Shown piece by piece: positions 21,655 to 34,085 of a stretch of 64,000 nt of DNA. Made by a program: the position numbers and the translations under genes. The notes below the pieces were generated by a model. That model had not been told where the DNA came from, ran no database searches, and worked only from the letters and a program-made list of their open reading frames with translations. How positions within the stretch are numbered: position 1 is the first letter of the stretch; each line of letters starts with the position of its first letter. Source of the DNA: Selaginella tamariscina (Eukaryota; Streptophyta; Lycopodiopsida; Selaginellales; Selaginellaceae); contig PUQB01000023.1 of the NCBI GenBank assembly GCA_003024785.1, forward strand, positions 757,316-821,315, given 5' to 3'.

Positions 21655-22388
21655 TCATAGGGTGGTAAGATTAATTCGGCCATTCCTTTTTACCTCCTAA
21701 AAGAGGTGGCGAGATTAATCCCGCCCACAACTCTCTGAAACGAAGAAGGGGTGGTGGGATAATCTGGCCAATGCTTCTTCACCTCTTAAAAAGGGCGATG
21801 GGATTAATCCACCGACAATTCACTAAAACGATGAAGAACTAATGGAATTAATTTAAAGATTTATGGGCAGGATTAATCCCACCAACAATTCACTGAAACG
21901 ATGAAGAACTAATGGAATTAATTTTAAAGAGTGTGGGTGAGATTAATCTCGCTTACCATTCTAGGAGGTATGAAAGGGGTGGCGGATTAATCCCGCCAGC
22001 CCTTCCCTATTTTAAAGAATTGTGGGCAAGATTTATCTTTGCTAACCAGTTTAGGAGGAATGGAAGCATTCACGGATTAATCCCGTCACCCTTTTGAGAT
22101 CTTTATGAAATCTTGGCTAGCTAAAAATTTTAATTAAAGAGGATGGGATAAATCCATAACAGATTCTAGTGCAATCCTAATGGATCCTAAACCCCTAAAG
22201 TAGTTTCACCAAATGGCACATCATAACAAGCCAATATGTAATTACGTCCACCATTTTTAAAGGTGAATTAACCTTGCCAATGCTTCTTAGGAGGCGAGTA
22301 AGTATTGGCGGGATTAATCCTGCCACCTCTCCCCGTTGAAAAGAGTTGTGGGTGGGATTAATCTTGCCAACCTCTTCCATGTCATGAG
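21655..22388. repeat. Degenerate palindrome array, copy 2, part 1
   Basis: About fifteen decayed copies of the palindrome, such as GGTGGGATTAATCTTGCC and GGCAGGATTAATCCCACC, separated by spacers with AACTCTCTGAAACG or CCTCTTCC. Losses are mostly C to T or G to A, as expected from old methylated CG sites. It ends at the target duplication ATGAG of the inserted solo LTR. Confidence 0.85.
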
Positions 22389-24149
22389 TGTTCATATTTT
22401 TACTATGATTTCGACCCTTTACTTTGGACGTTTGACTGTTGTTACCTACTGTACTATGTTGATGGACCCTAGATGTAGTAGGAAACAGGCCCGCTTAGTG
22501 CACTTGGGTATCTGGTGATGGTCCGGCCGGGTGTCATTAGGTATTTGCGGAAACTCTAAGCGAAGCTAGAACTTACCTTCTAGAAAACCCACCCCCGATT
22601 TTGATGTCCCGAATAGGTTAATTGGTTGTTGCAGATGAGTTTGGCGTGTGAAGTAGGTTAGGAACACCTGTAGGGTTGACCTAACCCTAGGGTTTCCCTA
22701 ACCCACGCCCTAAAACCCCCACCCCCTTGGGTAGGGTTTAGGGGTAGGAGTAAGGGTGAGTTATAAGCTCATATTGCTAATTTGTCTAAGGGGCTAAAAT
22801 TCAGTGCCAGCCCACTAACACATATAGGAAAAGAGGTGGGGGGGGGGGGGCTCCGTCACATAAATAAGGTAGAGTATATGTAGGAGAGCTCCTGGTTCAT
22901 GAATGAGTTCGTTGCTCTTCTGCCGGTGCAAGCTTCAGCTTGTGTCGTTAAGGTAAACCCTCTGTTGTGCCGCCCTAACTTCCAGATGCCAGGGGTACGT
23001 CCACCTTCGGGGTAGCTTACCCTTAACGTTGGCGAATCCATGCCTGGGAGGTCTTGTCGGAATGCACGTTCCAAGAGGCAGAGGTTGAGGCTTGTCTCCA
23101 GCCTCCTCCTCACGTCAGCTAGGTGTAGCACTCACGGCCAAGCAAGGCACATCCGTGTCCTTGTCCAACTGTGGGCGTGGGATCTTGTTTGACAGGTTCA
23201 CGTTACCTGGTTCCTGAGGGTTCATTGAGGGGTTCTAGAGTTGGCATTTTAGGAACCACGTTTGTGGTATTTGGTGCAACTCTTAATCTAAGGGCTATGG
23301 CATGATAGCCCACATCATGGAAGGCAGTGTCACATGGAGATGTGACACTGGGCTAACGTCACATGGTACAATGCCGAGGCACGCCCTTTGGGGTTATGTC
23401 ATGGGCTTGTCGCTAAGGGGTTGAATACTCTAGCAAACATGCATGCTTGTGTTGCACTAGGGTGCTAAGCCTTGGGCATCGCTCAAGGGAGGTTAGGTTC
23501 GTAACTAGGTGTGCTTGGCACACTTGGCTAAGGGAGTGTTCTCCTTGGAATCCAGGGGTTGAACAACCTAAGCTCATTAGCAGAAGCCCTTTCGTAAGGC
23601 ACTCGCAAGGTCATGTGCTTAGGGTTATCCCAAACCTAGCTTAGGGAGTTTGCTTAGCAGAACACTCGTGTCGCCTACGGCGCACATCGTGTGTCCTTCA
23701 CTAAGTACTAGCCTAGGTCTAGGGTATAACTTGGCCACTCAAACCCTTAGGGGTTAGTCGTGGTTCAGGGTACCCCTTGTCACCCTAAAGGGGTTGTACT
23801 CCCGGATGAGGGTGATTTCTCAAGGGGTAAGTGACGACGCCTTAGCTCTATCTGGGGTATGTGTGGAACACACGTCTCCTTGATGGGGGTTAGGGCATGA
23901 GCCTGTCTAGGTCTTCTAGGGCAAGACCCTAAGTCAACTAGGGTTATCCTCAAGGGTTTTGGGGGTGACACTCTAGGGAGACTTAGGCTAAACCTAAGTC
24001 TCCTATCCACTTGGGCATTAGAGTCTAACCTTAGGGTCGTTGGGTGTTGTTCTGGGAAACTTAGCGTTGCTCACACAGGGTGATGACACGAATGGCCACC
24101 TGGCAGCCACGTGTTGCCACGTGTCGGCCCTTTGGGTTAAACTCTGACA
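22389..24149 (+). mobile_element. Solo LTR, copy 2, TSD ATGAG
   Basis: The 1761-bp segment begins TGTTCATA and ends CTCTGACA, the canonical TG...CA form with short inverted ends. ATGAG is present at 22384-22388 and again at 24150-24154. It is about 330 bp longer than copy 1, mainly through extra sequence near 23430-23650. It sits inside the palindrome array, which resumes at 24155. No coding capacity is seen. Confidence 0.9.
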
Positions 24150-24262
24150 ATGAGGAAGCATTGGCGGGATTAATTCCGCCGACCTCTTCCCCATCGAAGA
24201 AAGCATTGGTAGGATTAATCCCACCGACTCTTCCCCATCGAAGAGAGTTGTGGGCGGGATAA
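24150..24262. repeat. Degenerate palindrome array, copy 2, part 2
   Basis: Continuation of the array after the solo LTR, with GGCGGGATTAATTCCGCC at about 24163, GGTAGGATTAATCCCACC at about 24209 and a final half unit GGGCGGGATAATTAG at 24253. Spacers with CTCTTCCCCATCGAAGA repeat twice. Confidence 0.85.
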
Positions 24263-24467
24263 TTAGATTTTTAATAATAACAACCCGGAAGGATAACCCA
24301 TATTTGAAGAGGTTCCTTGCATTGGTCCTATAGTAAAAAAAAGTCGATTCATGGATTTTAGATCTGCCCCTGCAAGTTTCGACAAGAGGGTCACGATGGA
24401 TCCTACATCTTCGACAAGCATTGCTAGTATTTCCATGATTGATTGTTGCAAGAAGAAGTATTATTAA
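24263..24467. other. Spacer before DUF7869-type element
   Basis: No gene is recognised. A minus-strand frame of 62 codons (24451-24263) has no family resemblance. The start of the mobile element may lie here. Confidence 0.4.
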
Positions 24468-27043
24468 ATGGCAGACCAAAATGAAATTATCCAATGTACC
24501 CAAAAGCAAAAGCATAAGTTTGTATATGCTACACTGACTGGGTGTATTAATGGAATGGCCTTGGACACAGGTTATTAAAGTACATCCATGGTATTTAATA
24601 AGATGGCCATCTACTTCAACGCTTGGTACACTATATACAGGATCCCAAAGACCACATTCTACCAATGGAGGGATGAGTGGTTAGATGGAGTGCGCACCTT
24701 AATACATGGGAACACTTGCATGGTCAAAACCCACACTCACATTATGGCAGCCATAGAGATACTCAAGGCTTTTGTGGAAGCAAATGCAAACAGGATGCCT
24801 AACAAATGCCGAACACAAATGCAAAGGTCAGGAAAAATCTCAAGATTTTGCCTTTAATTTACATTCAATTGAAGCTGTGTGAACATGTGAACAAGTGCCT
24901 CAGTTTGATGGGGTTCTAAACAATCTGCATTGGTACCTTCAACAACATATGGAATACTCATTTTTAAGGATGTGGAGATTGCAAAACACTCTAGCTTTTC
25001 TAAGTGTGACACTTGTACATCTTTGAAGGCTATAGAGGCTTGTGCAAAAACCTTAGTGGAGATCACTACCATTCAAAAGAAGATGGAGGCTCATATGATT
25101 GCACAACAAATTTGCCGGTCTCAATACTATGCACACTGCATGCATTTTGTCTATGCTTGATCCATGACAAGATGGATCATTTAAAGACCAGCATTCCAAG
25201 CTCATTGTAACACCAAAGTGCCTTGGAAATGTCATGAAACTTCTGATTTCATTGACAAGTGTGTTAACACATGAACATAGTTGTGAATTATATGAACAAT
25301 TTTCACTTCCACATTGGTCTAGCAACTCCAATTTCACTATTGGGCTGTTGGCCATGTGTTTTAGAAACCCTAAAGCCCACTCACAAACAAGTCTTATGCG
25401 TGATCTCAAAATGAAAAAACAACACCTTCAACCTTTACATAATGCTCTCATGAACACGTTTGCACTTGAGGCTACTTAGAAATATGAGAGGCATTGTCAG
25501 CAGCCTGCACAAAAAATAAATGGCCATGTTGAGAATTTTGGTTCAGTGGAGGGATCTAGCTCACATAGTGTACATGTGTCCTCAACATCAAATAAGCTTT
25601 CTTGTCATTTGCTTTTACAAATGGATAATTGTGCAGACGAGAACAAAAATCAAGCTCATACTTACTTTTATTTTATAGATATGTACTAGCATACTTGTCA
25701 ATCCTTGTTGTTAAAGGTGTGTTTGAGACAATCACGCTCAGTTTTCTTATGGTTGGTCACACTCATAAAGATATTGATGCATTCTTAAACAAGGTCTCCA
25801 ACTGTACAAAAAAGACAAGTGCACTTACCTTACCACATATGATGGATCGTTTAAAAATTGTATCTTCAAAAAAAGTTGTGCTTTGCTTATGATTGAGGTG
25901 CCAAACTTTAAAAAGTTTCTCAAGGAGTATATCAAATAGGGGAGTGATTCTTTAATTGGTCACCTTGTGCCACTACAATTCTTCTTCTCCATAAGAGATG
26001 GTATAACTATTATGCAATACAAGTTACGACCATCAGAGCCGAGGAACAAGAGCTTATTATTGATGGCATCAAAAAATATTTGGCATGAGTTTAAAAATCG
26101 ATGTCAAAGAATTCAAATAAGGCAATTGGTTCCTCAGAACTATATAAGCATGTGGTCAACTATTGGGGGAGACTATTGTTTGAAAGTTAGAAAGACCTAT
26201 TGTCACAAGTATAGAATTATAACACCCTTTTTGGCCTAAAACAAGGTGGTGAGAGGAGATTGAAATAACATCAATGAGCATAGACGACATAGAAGCCAAT
26301 AGTGATGTGAAAGTGTAAAAGAACCAAAAACCTAAATCATACTTTGATTGTTGCAAGGATCTTTAAAAATTGATGATCGCCCTCATTACTCCAAATGTGT
26401 TATATAATCAACCTATTTGGATGGGTCAAATTATCGACACACCTGAAGTTATCACAAAAAATAGTATGATAAATGTTACATGGTTCAAATCACAAAAAAG
26501 GCGACATGAGAAGGAGAGTGAAAGAATAATGGATGCCTAAAGAAAACATAGTTTCCCAATCAAAAAGACCCAGCATGTTTTATAAATGTTAAATCCATTC
26601 AATATGGGTGGATGTCAAAAAGCGTTAATAAAGTCATGATTAACAATATTGCAAGAGAATATATGTTTTCTAAAGCTTAAAACAATTACAAAATTATAAA
26701 ATATAGTATATTTAATATTCATAATTATAATAATCTCTTTAATAATAGTAGCAAATTGTTTACTTAATTATATAAATTATAAAAAGATATAGAAGATTGA
26801 CTATATAGGATTTTGTATATTATATATATATATTATTACTAGTACAAATTTTTAATTAATGTTATATTTAAATATTAATATTTTAATAACAACATAAATA
26901 TTTATATAATGTACCTCTCATGCTCTTTAATAATTTTTATATTAGGCCCATACAATCTTAAATATAATATATTATATAACTTAATACCTTCTATTTTTAT
27001 AATGTTAATAATTTTTTGTCCATGAATGTTATAATTTATTAAT
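24468..27043 (+). mobile_element. DUF7869-type element with broken reading frame
   Basis: ATG at 24468 opens MADQNEIIQ...FVYATLTGCINGMAL, interrupted by one TAA near 24576 and continuing as IPKTTFYQWRDEWLDGVRTL and ANRMPNKCRTQM to 24857. Further frames hold SFSKCDTCTSLK (24985-25025), HDKMDHLKTSIP (25170-25200), LLLQMDNCADENKN (25610-25650) and VGHTHKDIDAFL (25750-25790), then RNKSLLLMASKNIW (26040-26085). This motif order matches DUF7869-type proteins often found in mobile elements. Several frame breaks show it is inactive. 26240-27043 is the AT-rich 3' region shared with 1-150 and 14890-15350. Confidence 0.7.
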
Positions 27044-27059
27044 GGAAGTCAAAGAACTC

Positions 27060-30000
27060 CTCCAATCTAAACTTCGTGATGGTGTCCGACACATTTGAGA
27101 CCCTAAGCAGCTCACTGTACAACAAGTGCTTGGGGAAGATGAGTTCAACTTCCTATGTCTTTGTTGCCCAAGAAAATTTAATCTTGCAAATCGTGATGGT
27201 CTTCACCACCTCACCATGGCGACCCCATAACTATGTGTATGTGAGAGAGACAAAGAAGAAGCAAAGTGCAAAGTGAATTAAAAGGTAGTAAGCCTAAGTG
27301 AAACCTAAGTGTCAAGTTCTTGCTAATTGTCTTCCTTGTTAATGCAGCAATCAAGGATTTGGTGTCAACCAAATATGTCATGCACGTTTATCCAAGAGCC
27401 TCAACTTCACAATAATGGTACCATCAGGCCATTATTACTCACTGAACTTACATTTCACGCTTGTGGTCAAACAACGTGGACCTTACCATCCATGCTAATC
27501 ATATGTGTTTCCTAAAGGTTGGCTTTCCTGTTGATCCTCCTACTCATCGGGTTTATCATGGTGCATGTATGGCTTCATGTGGTTCTCATTGACTCACTAC
27601 TTCATCAGCTTTCTATTGAGTCATGAACCTTTCTACTCATGTATGAACTTGCCCTTTCAAAACTCATGTGGCTTCTTATACCACTAGACCCACTTTTTTT
27701 ACTCATATGTCCAAAGCTTCTTCCCAATGTCTCTCTATCACTTCACATGTTGTTGGCAGGTCTCTTGAGTTTGTTGTGCCACGAGTTGCTCATGCTATTT
27801 TAGTCTTCATGTGGTGACAATTGGTTCATTTGTTATATTGTAGATGAGGCTTGTCTATAGGTTGGGATGGTGAACTCCCATGGTATGATGGCCTCCAATC
27901 TATAAGACAATCGAAATGGTGTTACTTTGGTAGCTGTTTTGTATATCATCCTATATGCCCAAATGACATATGGCAACATCTCTTTCCTCACAACATATCT
28001 TCTTGAGAATGGTTATTAGTGTCTTGTTTGTGGACTTCACTTGCCATTCCCCTATGGGTAGTATGTGTTGACAAGCTCCCAAAATCATCTCTTGATGAAG
28101 TAGTTGCCCTCCATCATGAGCTCCAACTAACAACTAAATGTCACTAGAATGTGCTTGTAAATCAACATGATCGTTTGCTTGGCCATTGTCTCCCATAGTG
28201 CCTACTTTGTCACATAATTTGTTGCAGCCACGATGTATCTAGAACATGATAGGTGAGTCTTTGGGTTGATGGGCCTCATGAAGTCTAGCCCTCATTTCTC
28301 CAATGGCGACATCCTATTAATGAGTGGTGTACTCTATGCCTTGGTTGGCCATTAGTCATCCAATTCACTAGCAATCATTGTAACTCCTCGCTATCTTGGT
28401 GACATCCTAGAAGATTGTTGGCATTGGACACCATAGCCCCATCTACAATATCTTTTGGGACATTTGCTACTCTCCGAAGTGTCTAGCACCTACACTTTCA
28501 CATGCGCTGCCTACAACACTTCAAAAATCTCATACCTTAGTGGGCATGTCAGAGGACATCATCTCTCCCCTCCTATATAGATTAGTTGGAACATGAGGCC
28601 CTTATGTACAAAACTGTTAATGTGAATGCAAACATCCATGAAAGTCTGTTAAAACCCTCTATAAGGTAGTGACAGATCAGCTATTGCCACTCTAGGATGT
28701 CGTCAATGTGTATCGGTGATGGTTCCTCTTGAAATATTCCATTGTGGTCCCAAATAGCTCAATTGAGAATATTTAGCATGGTGCCTCACCTAGTTAACCA
28801 TTCGAGATCCTAGACAATAGATTAGGCAAAATGTGAAGCTTACTAGCCTTGTGGACCATCATGAAGTTAAATTATTGAAGGATCATGACCCATCTTGTTG
28901 GACATCTAGTTAGTTGTTGTTTGTTGAGGTGAGGTACCACAGCGTGTGGTGGTAAACAATCGACACAAAGTGGTGAAAGTGGTGGAACTTTGACACCCCA
29001 TAGACTGCTGCAAGGCACTCCTTGCTGGTTTTCATGATAGAGTCAGCTCCCATATGCTATGGGCTTTAGCATCTTCTTGAGAATGGAATCACACATGCAA
29101 CAATGTTAGAGATATTTGTCTGCAAATGGAACTGCCGATCCTAGTTGGGTTATATTAGGATGGGCACCTCAGCCAATTGTCAATTGGAGGTCCTTGGCTT
29201 TCTATCCATTCATAGGGGACCTTCCTTGGCAAGTAGCTTAGTCATTGGTTATGCTCAATCCATGTAAAATATTTGATGAATTTTTTTATAGAGACATGCC
29301 TTCCTAGGAATCTATTGAGCTTTGTGATGTTTTGAGGGTGCAGCATTTTTGTGATCACCCAAATGGTTCATACGTCCACTTTAATCCCATCATAACTCAA
29401 CATCTTTCCTACGAACAACAAGAAGATGCACTTTAAGAGATTCAAGGAGGTGTTGAACTTCTAGCACCAGTTCAATACCCACTCAAGGTGTTGCACATGG
29501 TCCTATACTGCAATGTAGGTTGTGAAGTCATCTAGGAACACCCACACAAAGTTTGTGAGGTTGTCCAGAAATAGTTGTTAAATTAATCATTGGAATGTTG
29601 CTAGTGCGTTCCAAATGGCATCACCATGAAGGAATACATCTCATGCCCACCACTTCTTCCAAGATGGCCTCCATGAAAGAAATTGGGAAGGGGTCTTTCT
29701 TGATGACGCTGAGTCAATGATAGCCAATGCAGATTCACAACTTTCTATTTTCTTTGGGATGATGACAATGGGTGAAATCCATTTCAAGTTGTTGATACGG
29801 TACACAAAATTGGTTTCCAACCACTTGTCAATCTTTTGTTTGCCCTTTTGGATGTAATTGGGGTTGATGCCATAGTGTTGTTGTCAACTTAGCAGCTTGA
29901 CATCCGATTTTAGCTTGATATGGTGTTGGTATAACTCTAGTGGCACTCCCTGCATGTTGTGGGATGTCCATGCAAACATGTCCTTGTTGGCTCAGATGCA

Positions 30001-31560
30001 TTCGGTGATCCACTTTGTGAGCTATGGGTCTCGTGAGTGTTGACCTATACTAGTTGGGGCTCCAAGTTAGTACCTACATTCACATGTGTTATTGCTACAT
30101 TAGGGACTATGTTCCAGCCATAGGTGGGTTTATCACAATACTCATGAGATGGAGAGGTGTTGCCTTCCACATGATTGGCCACTTCGATTGCTAAGCTCCC
30201 TATTCATCGGGCTCATATTTTGTCATGCCCATAGGGTATGCCACTATGCTCTCTTGTACCTCTTGAACCAAGTCGACATTCCCTACCAAGAAGAGCTTTG
30301 GAAGGCATGCTAGAATGGTTGTCATTCTAGTTTGGGATTCCTATGGTTGAACCTCCAGTAGTGGTGCTTGGACTTGTTTTGCTACCAGATAGATGAGTCC
30401 ATCTTTTGTAGAAAGTGTACTCACTGATGGTCCTAATAATGTTTGCCAAACAAATAGCATATTCAAAGATGACGGCATTGATCTAGAACTTAGCACTATG
30501 GATTCACACCTCCACATCCATCATGATGAAACTTGGGTGCTACCTTTGTTTGGTCATAGTCATATGGATGAGGAATGGTGCTAGCTTTGGTGGTGGTAAT
30601 GCCAAGTCTTGGTGGAGCCATGTTGAAATGATTTTCATGCTAGAGCCCCCATCCACAATGGCATTGTGGATAGCTCTATATTAGGATAGTAGGGAGGTCG
30701 TCCACATAGTCAACCACCATGGTGGCAATAGCTGGCAATCCGATGGCTTGGCAATGTAATTTCCTAGCAAGAAAACGGTGCAACCTTGGGGACATCTGCA
30801 ACAACTCTCCCATGGTGAGTGGCATATGGATCTCTCACACTTGCTGCGAGTCTTGTGGTTGCTTTGGGTACCTGTTCTTGGTTACAGACTTTGCAGTACC
30901 AATCCCCTAACTTGGCCAGCATGGCAATGAGCTCAACCTTCTTCACCGATGGCCCTTGTCTTCTTCCTTGGGATTCTTATCCCGTGGGTTGCGCCAATAT
31001 GCCACTAGTTCTTTCCTACCATCTTCAACATGTTGAAGAGATCCTTGTCCATTCTAAATTTGTTCAGATCCTCATCTCTTCTTTTCCAAGGACCTCTCTA
31101 CTTCGCACACTTTTTCTATTTTCTTTGCATACCTACTTGAGCAGCTTGTTGAAAGTCTTGTTGTCATCCAAATCAATCCACTTACATATCTACAATTGAA
31201 GTCCTTATTAGTTCCACATCTTCTTGGTTAGGTTGACTGATGAGTCTCTAATATCCTAACATGTAAAAGGTGCAATCATCTATGGATTCTCCAGCCTTCT
31301 ATTTTAGATTGGCTAGCTTATTGATTACATCCTCCTTGCTCTTTTTCTTATGGAATGTGTCCAGGAACGCCCTACATGCTACAGTCCAACAGATACCTTT
31401 GTTGACTTTATTCACCATACTTAGCTTCCTAGAGTTAATAGACATCTCATACATCTTACACACCTACTCAAACTTGTGCACATGCTAATGTATGTGTAGA
31501 GCACATGCCTCCTTGGAGGGGTTTAGGGTATGAGGGTGTTAACCTTTTGGGTCAAAACTC
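27060..31560 (-). mobile_element. Ty3/gypsy retrotransposon remnant, gag to integrase
   Basis: On the minus strand gag comes first (31400-31260, FLDTFHKKKSKEDVINKLAN then AGESIDD), followed by a Cys-bearing block DWYCKVCNQE near 30890. Reverse transcriptase follows at 29830-29300 with KWISPIVIIPKK, VWVFLDDF and FLGRHVSIKKFI. Integrase is at 28260-27930 with AATNYVTK, YYPxGNGKxxSTNKTL and VIWAYRMIYKTATKVTPF. The phrase FLDDF and the GNGK-STNKTL box are typical of one plant gypsy group with pol in this order. Stops and shifts occur throughout, and no LTR pair was found. Confidence 0.85.
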
Positions 31561-31979
31561 TAATTTTGATATTAAAGCTTTCTTTTATGCGGTCATGAGG
31601 ATTGCCTAAGGTTAAAGGGTGTTCAAATAACCCTAGCAAGTTGAATGATGTTTACTTTAGTATTAAGTTTTTGGAATATTGAATAACTTTTGGTTAATAA
31701 AAGAGTTTGATCTTATGAGCTATCACTTTTTGGAGAACACTTGCTTAGCGGGTCGTTGTTTCCAACCTTGTGTCCAAGAGTTAAAGGAGTTAAAGAAGTA
31801 ATTGACAAAGTTGATCAAGTAAAGACACTTTCATCTTATGCACTCATTAAGACATCATGATCCTCTTCAACAAGTAAATGAGTTGTTTAATATATTAACA
31901 AAACTAATATATTTCTTAAGAATAAACTTGAGATTCAAGTATCAAAGAATCACATCAAGAATACCGCTTTTTGAACATG
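31561..31979. other. Spacer without recognised genes
   Basis: AT-rich sequence between two gypsy remnants. It could include LTR or leader DNA of either, but no direct repeat pair was seen. Confidence 0.4.
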
Positions 31980-33290
31980 TTGTGATTTAATTGAGTTTTT
32001 AGTCATGCCTTTTAGTTGTGCAATGCTTTAATAACTTTTGTACAATAATAAATGATGTATTCAAAGACTACATAAATGAAGTCATGGTGGTGTATGTTGA
32101 CAACATTCTAATTTTTAGTTTGTTCATTGAGGAATATATAAAACATATAATAAATGGGCTAAAGGAAAATGAATTGTATGCTGAGGAAAACAAGTGTGTT
32201 TTCAAATAAACTAAGATAGATTTCCTTGGACACTCAACCTCATGTGATAGGTTGTAATGCATCTAAACAAGGTGTATGTCATCATTCAATAGAGGACATT
32301 ACAAGATGCGCATTTCTTAGTCTAACAAGATATTACTATAGGTTCATAAGGGACAAAGAATGTTTCATGGCATTGAACCCATGCATGCCAATCACATTAA
32401 GGTCAAAGAGGTTAAGTCTTTATCATTGAAGTATGTTAAATGGTAGCAAAAGCTAGCCATGTTCTAGCCTAAGATTAAGCACAGAGCCAGTAATGACAAT
32501 GTGATGGCTGATGCTCTTCGTAATGGTGGCTGATGCTCTTCTTAAAAGGTTCATCTTCATGTTATACTCGTTTTAGTCTTAATACTAATAGATAAATTTG
32601 TGCTGATGTATCCTCAAGATGAGTTTGTTAAAAAAAAAACTTTAGCTTTGATAACATACATGAAACAAATTCACTAGATGTGATATTTCAATAGCGATGG
32701 TGAAACGGGTAAATACATTTAAATAAGGACATTTTGTAGTAAGAGATGGAGTTTTTTACTACAAGGAGAAAAAAAAGGTATTTACCATTTCTAAAACACT
32801 TATTCAAAAATGTTACTTTGAATTTTATTATAAGATTACCCAAGTATCATAGTTTTAATTTACTAATTCAAAGGTTGCCCACTTTATTTTTATAATAGAG
32901 ATGATGAATGTAAAACAAACGAAAAGTTATTCTTCTAGAAGGTCTATAATGATCTTAGATCAAGATATTTGGTTATAGGCAAGTCAAATAGTTTTCATGT
33001 GTTATATTCAAGATGATCAATTTGATTGTGTTAAATACTTGGAGATATATTATAATAGCTCAATGCACACAACATCCAATAGAAGTGTTGATTGGTTGCC
33101 AATAAGGGTGGTATTCTACAAAGCATGGTGATGCCAAAAGATAATATCGATTGAGTTTCTTATGTTGAACTTTTTATTAAATAAACATCATACATGGGAT
33201 GTTACTTGTTAAAGTTCTTATCTAGTGCCATTTGTCTGGCTTGCCAAATGCCAACCATGGACAATTTCATTAGGAAACTTGTGAATTTGG
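31980..33290 (+). mobile_element. Ty3/gypsy fragment (reverse transcriptase to integrase start)
   Basis: MPFSCAM near 32007 and VMVVYVDNILIFS (32080-32120) mark the end of a reverse transcriptase, with the catalytic YVDD changed to YVDN. ENKCVFK (32190) and DFLGHST (32220) follow. RNase H-like ASNDNVMADAL lies near 32485-32515, and a CHLSGLPNANHG-like zinc-binding relic near 33230-33260. The frame is heavily damaged. Confidence 0.7.
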
Positions 33291-34065
33291 TAAGATAACA
33301 TGTGTTAGAGACTTGAGTTCCAAAAACTCACAACGATAATTGGTTAAGTGCACAGACAATGCTCTCCTCATGAGTAATGCTGCATAACCAATTGAGTTGC
33401 AAGTGATATCCTAGGTTGGTGTGGTTGAGAAAGGCTTCAATCACTAGTCTTGTGAAACATGTACTCAAGGCTTGTGAAGTCTAGAAGGCTTGTGAGTGGG
33501 TTATTGAATAAAAGAAGTGGTTAACTCCATAGATGCAACCTACAAAGATAGCACACAAGGTGCTAAAGATGAGTCTATTGTAATCCATTATCTTTCAAGA
33601 TGTGCACACAATTGTTGGCCTTTTAGAGGGTTAGGTCACCGACAGCATGCTCGAATGTGGAGTATCATTCTTTTGCAATGCTTTTTACTTTTGAGAAGTG
33701 GGGTTTGAATTTTGGGGGCCCAATAACCTCAAAGTCTCATCCATTATTGACATATTATGCAATGAAGTGGGTGAAAAGCTATTGTGGGAGCCAACTACCA
33801 AGTTCATTTACAAGAATATGCTAATGAGGTTTGGTTGTTTATTGGAGTTGATGTTAGACTAGGGAATCACTTTGTTAATGAGTGATCAAGGAATTGGTTA
33901 ATGTTTTTGTTATTAGACATATCAAGATCTTTGCTTATGGACCAGTTCTCAGCAAGTCAAAGAGTATTTTAAGTGTTCTATTCAAGGTGATCAATTTGGT
34001 TGTGTTTGAACACTTGGAGATATTTTATAATAACTCAATGTACATGACAATTGCACACAAGATGA
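32955..34065 (+). repeat. Pair of direct repeats about 960 bp apart
   Basis: About 130 bases at 32955-33085 resemble 33918-34065. Shared words include AGATGATCAATTTG/AGGTGATCAATTTG, ACTTGGAGATAT and TATAATA(G/A)CTCAATG. The first copy lies in the tail of the gypsy fragment, so the second probably marks a further piece of the same element family. Confidence 0.55.
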
Positions 34066-34085
34066 TGACATTGGATGTGCACTAA

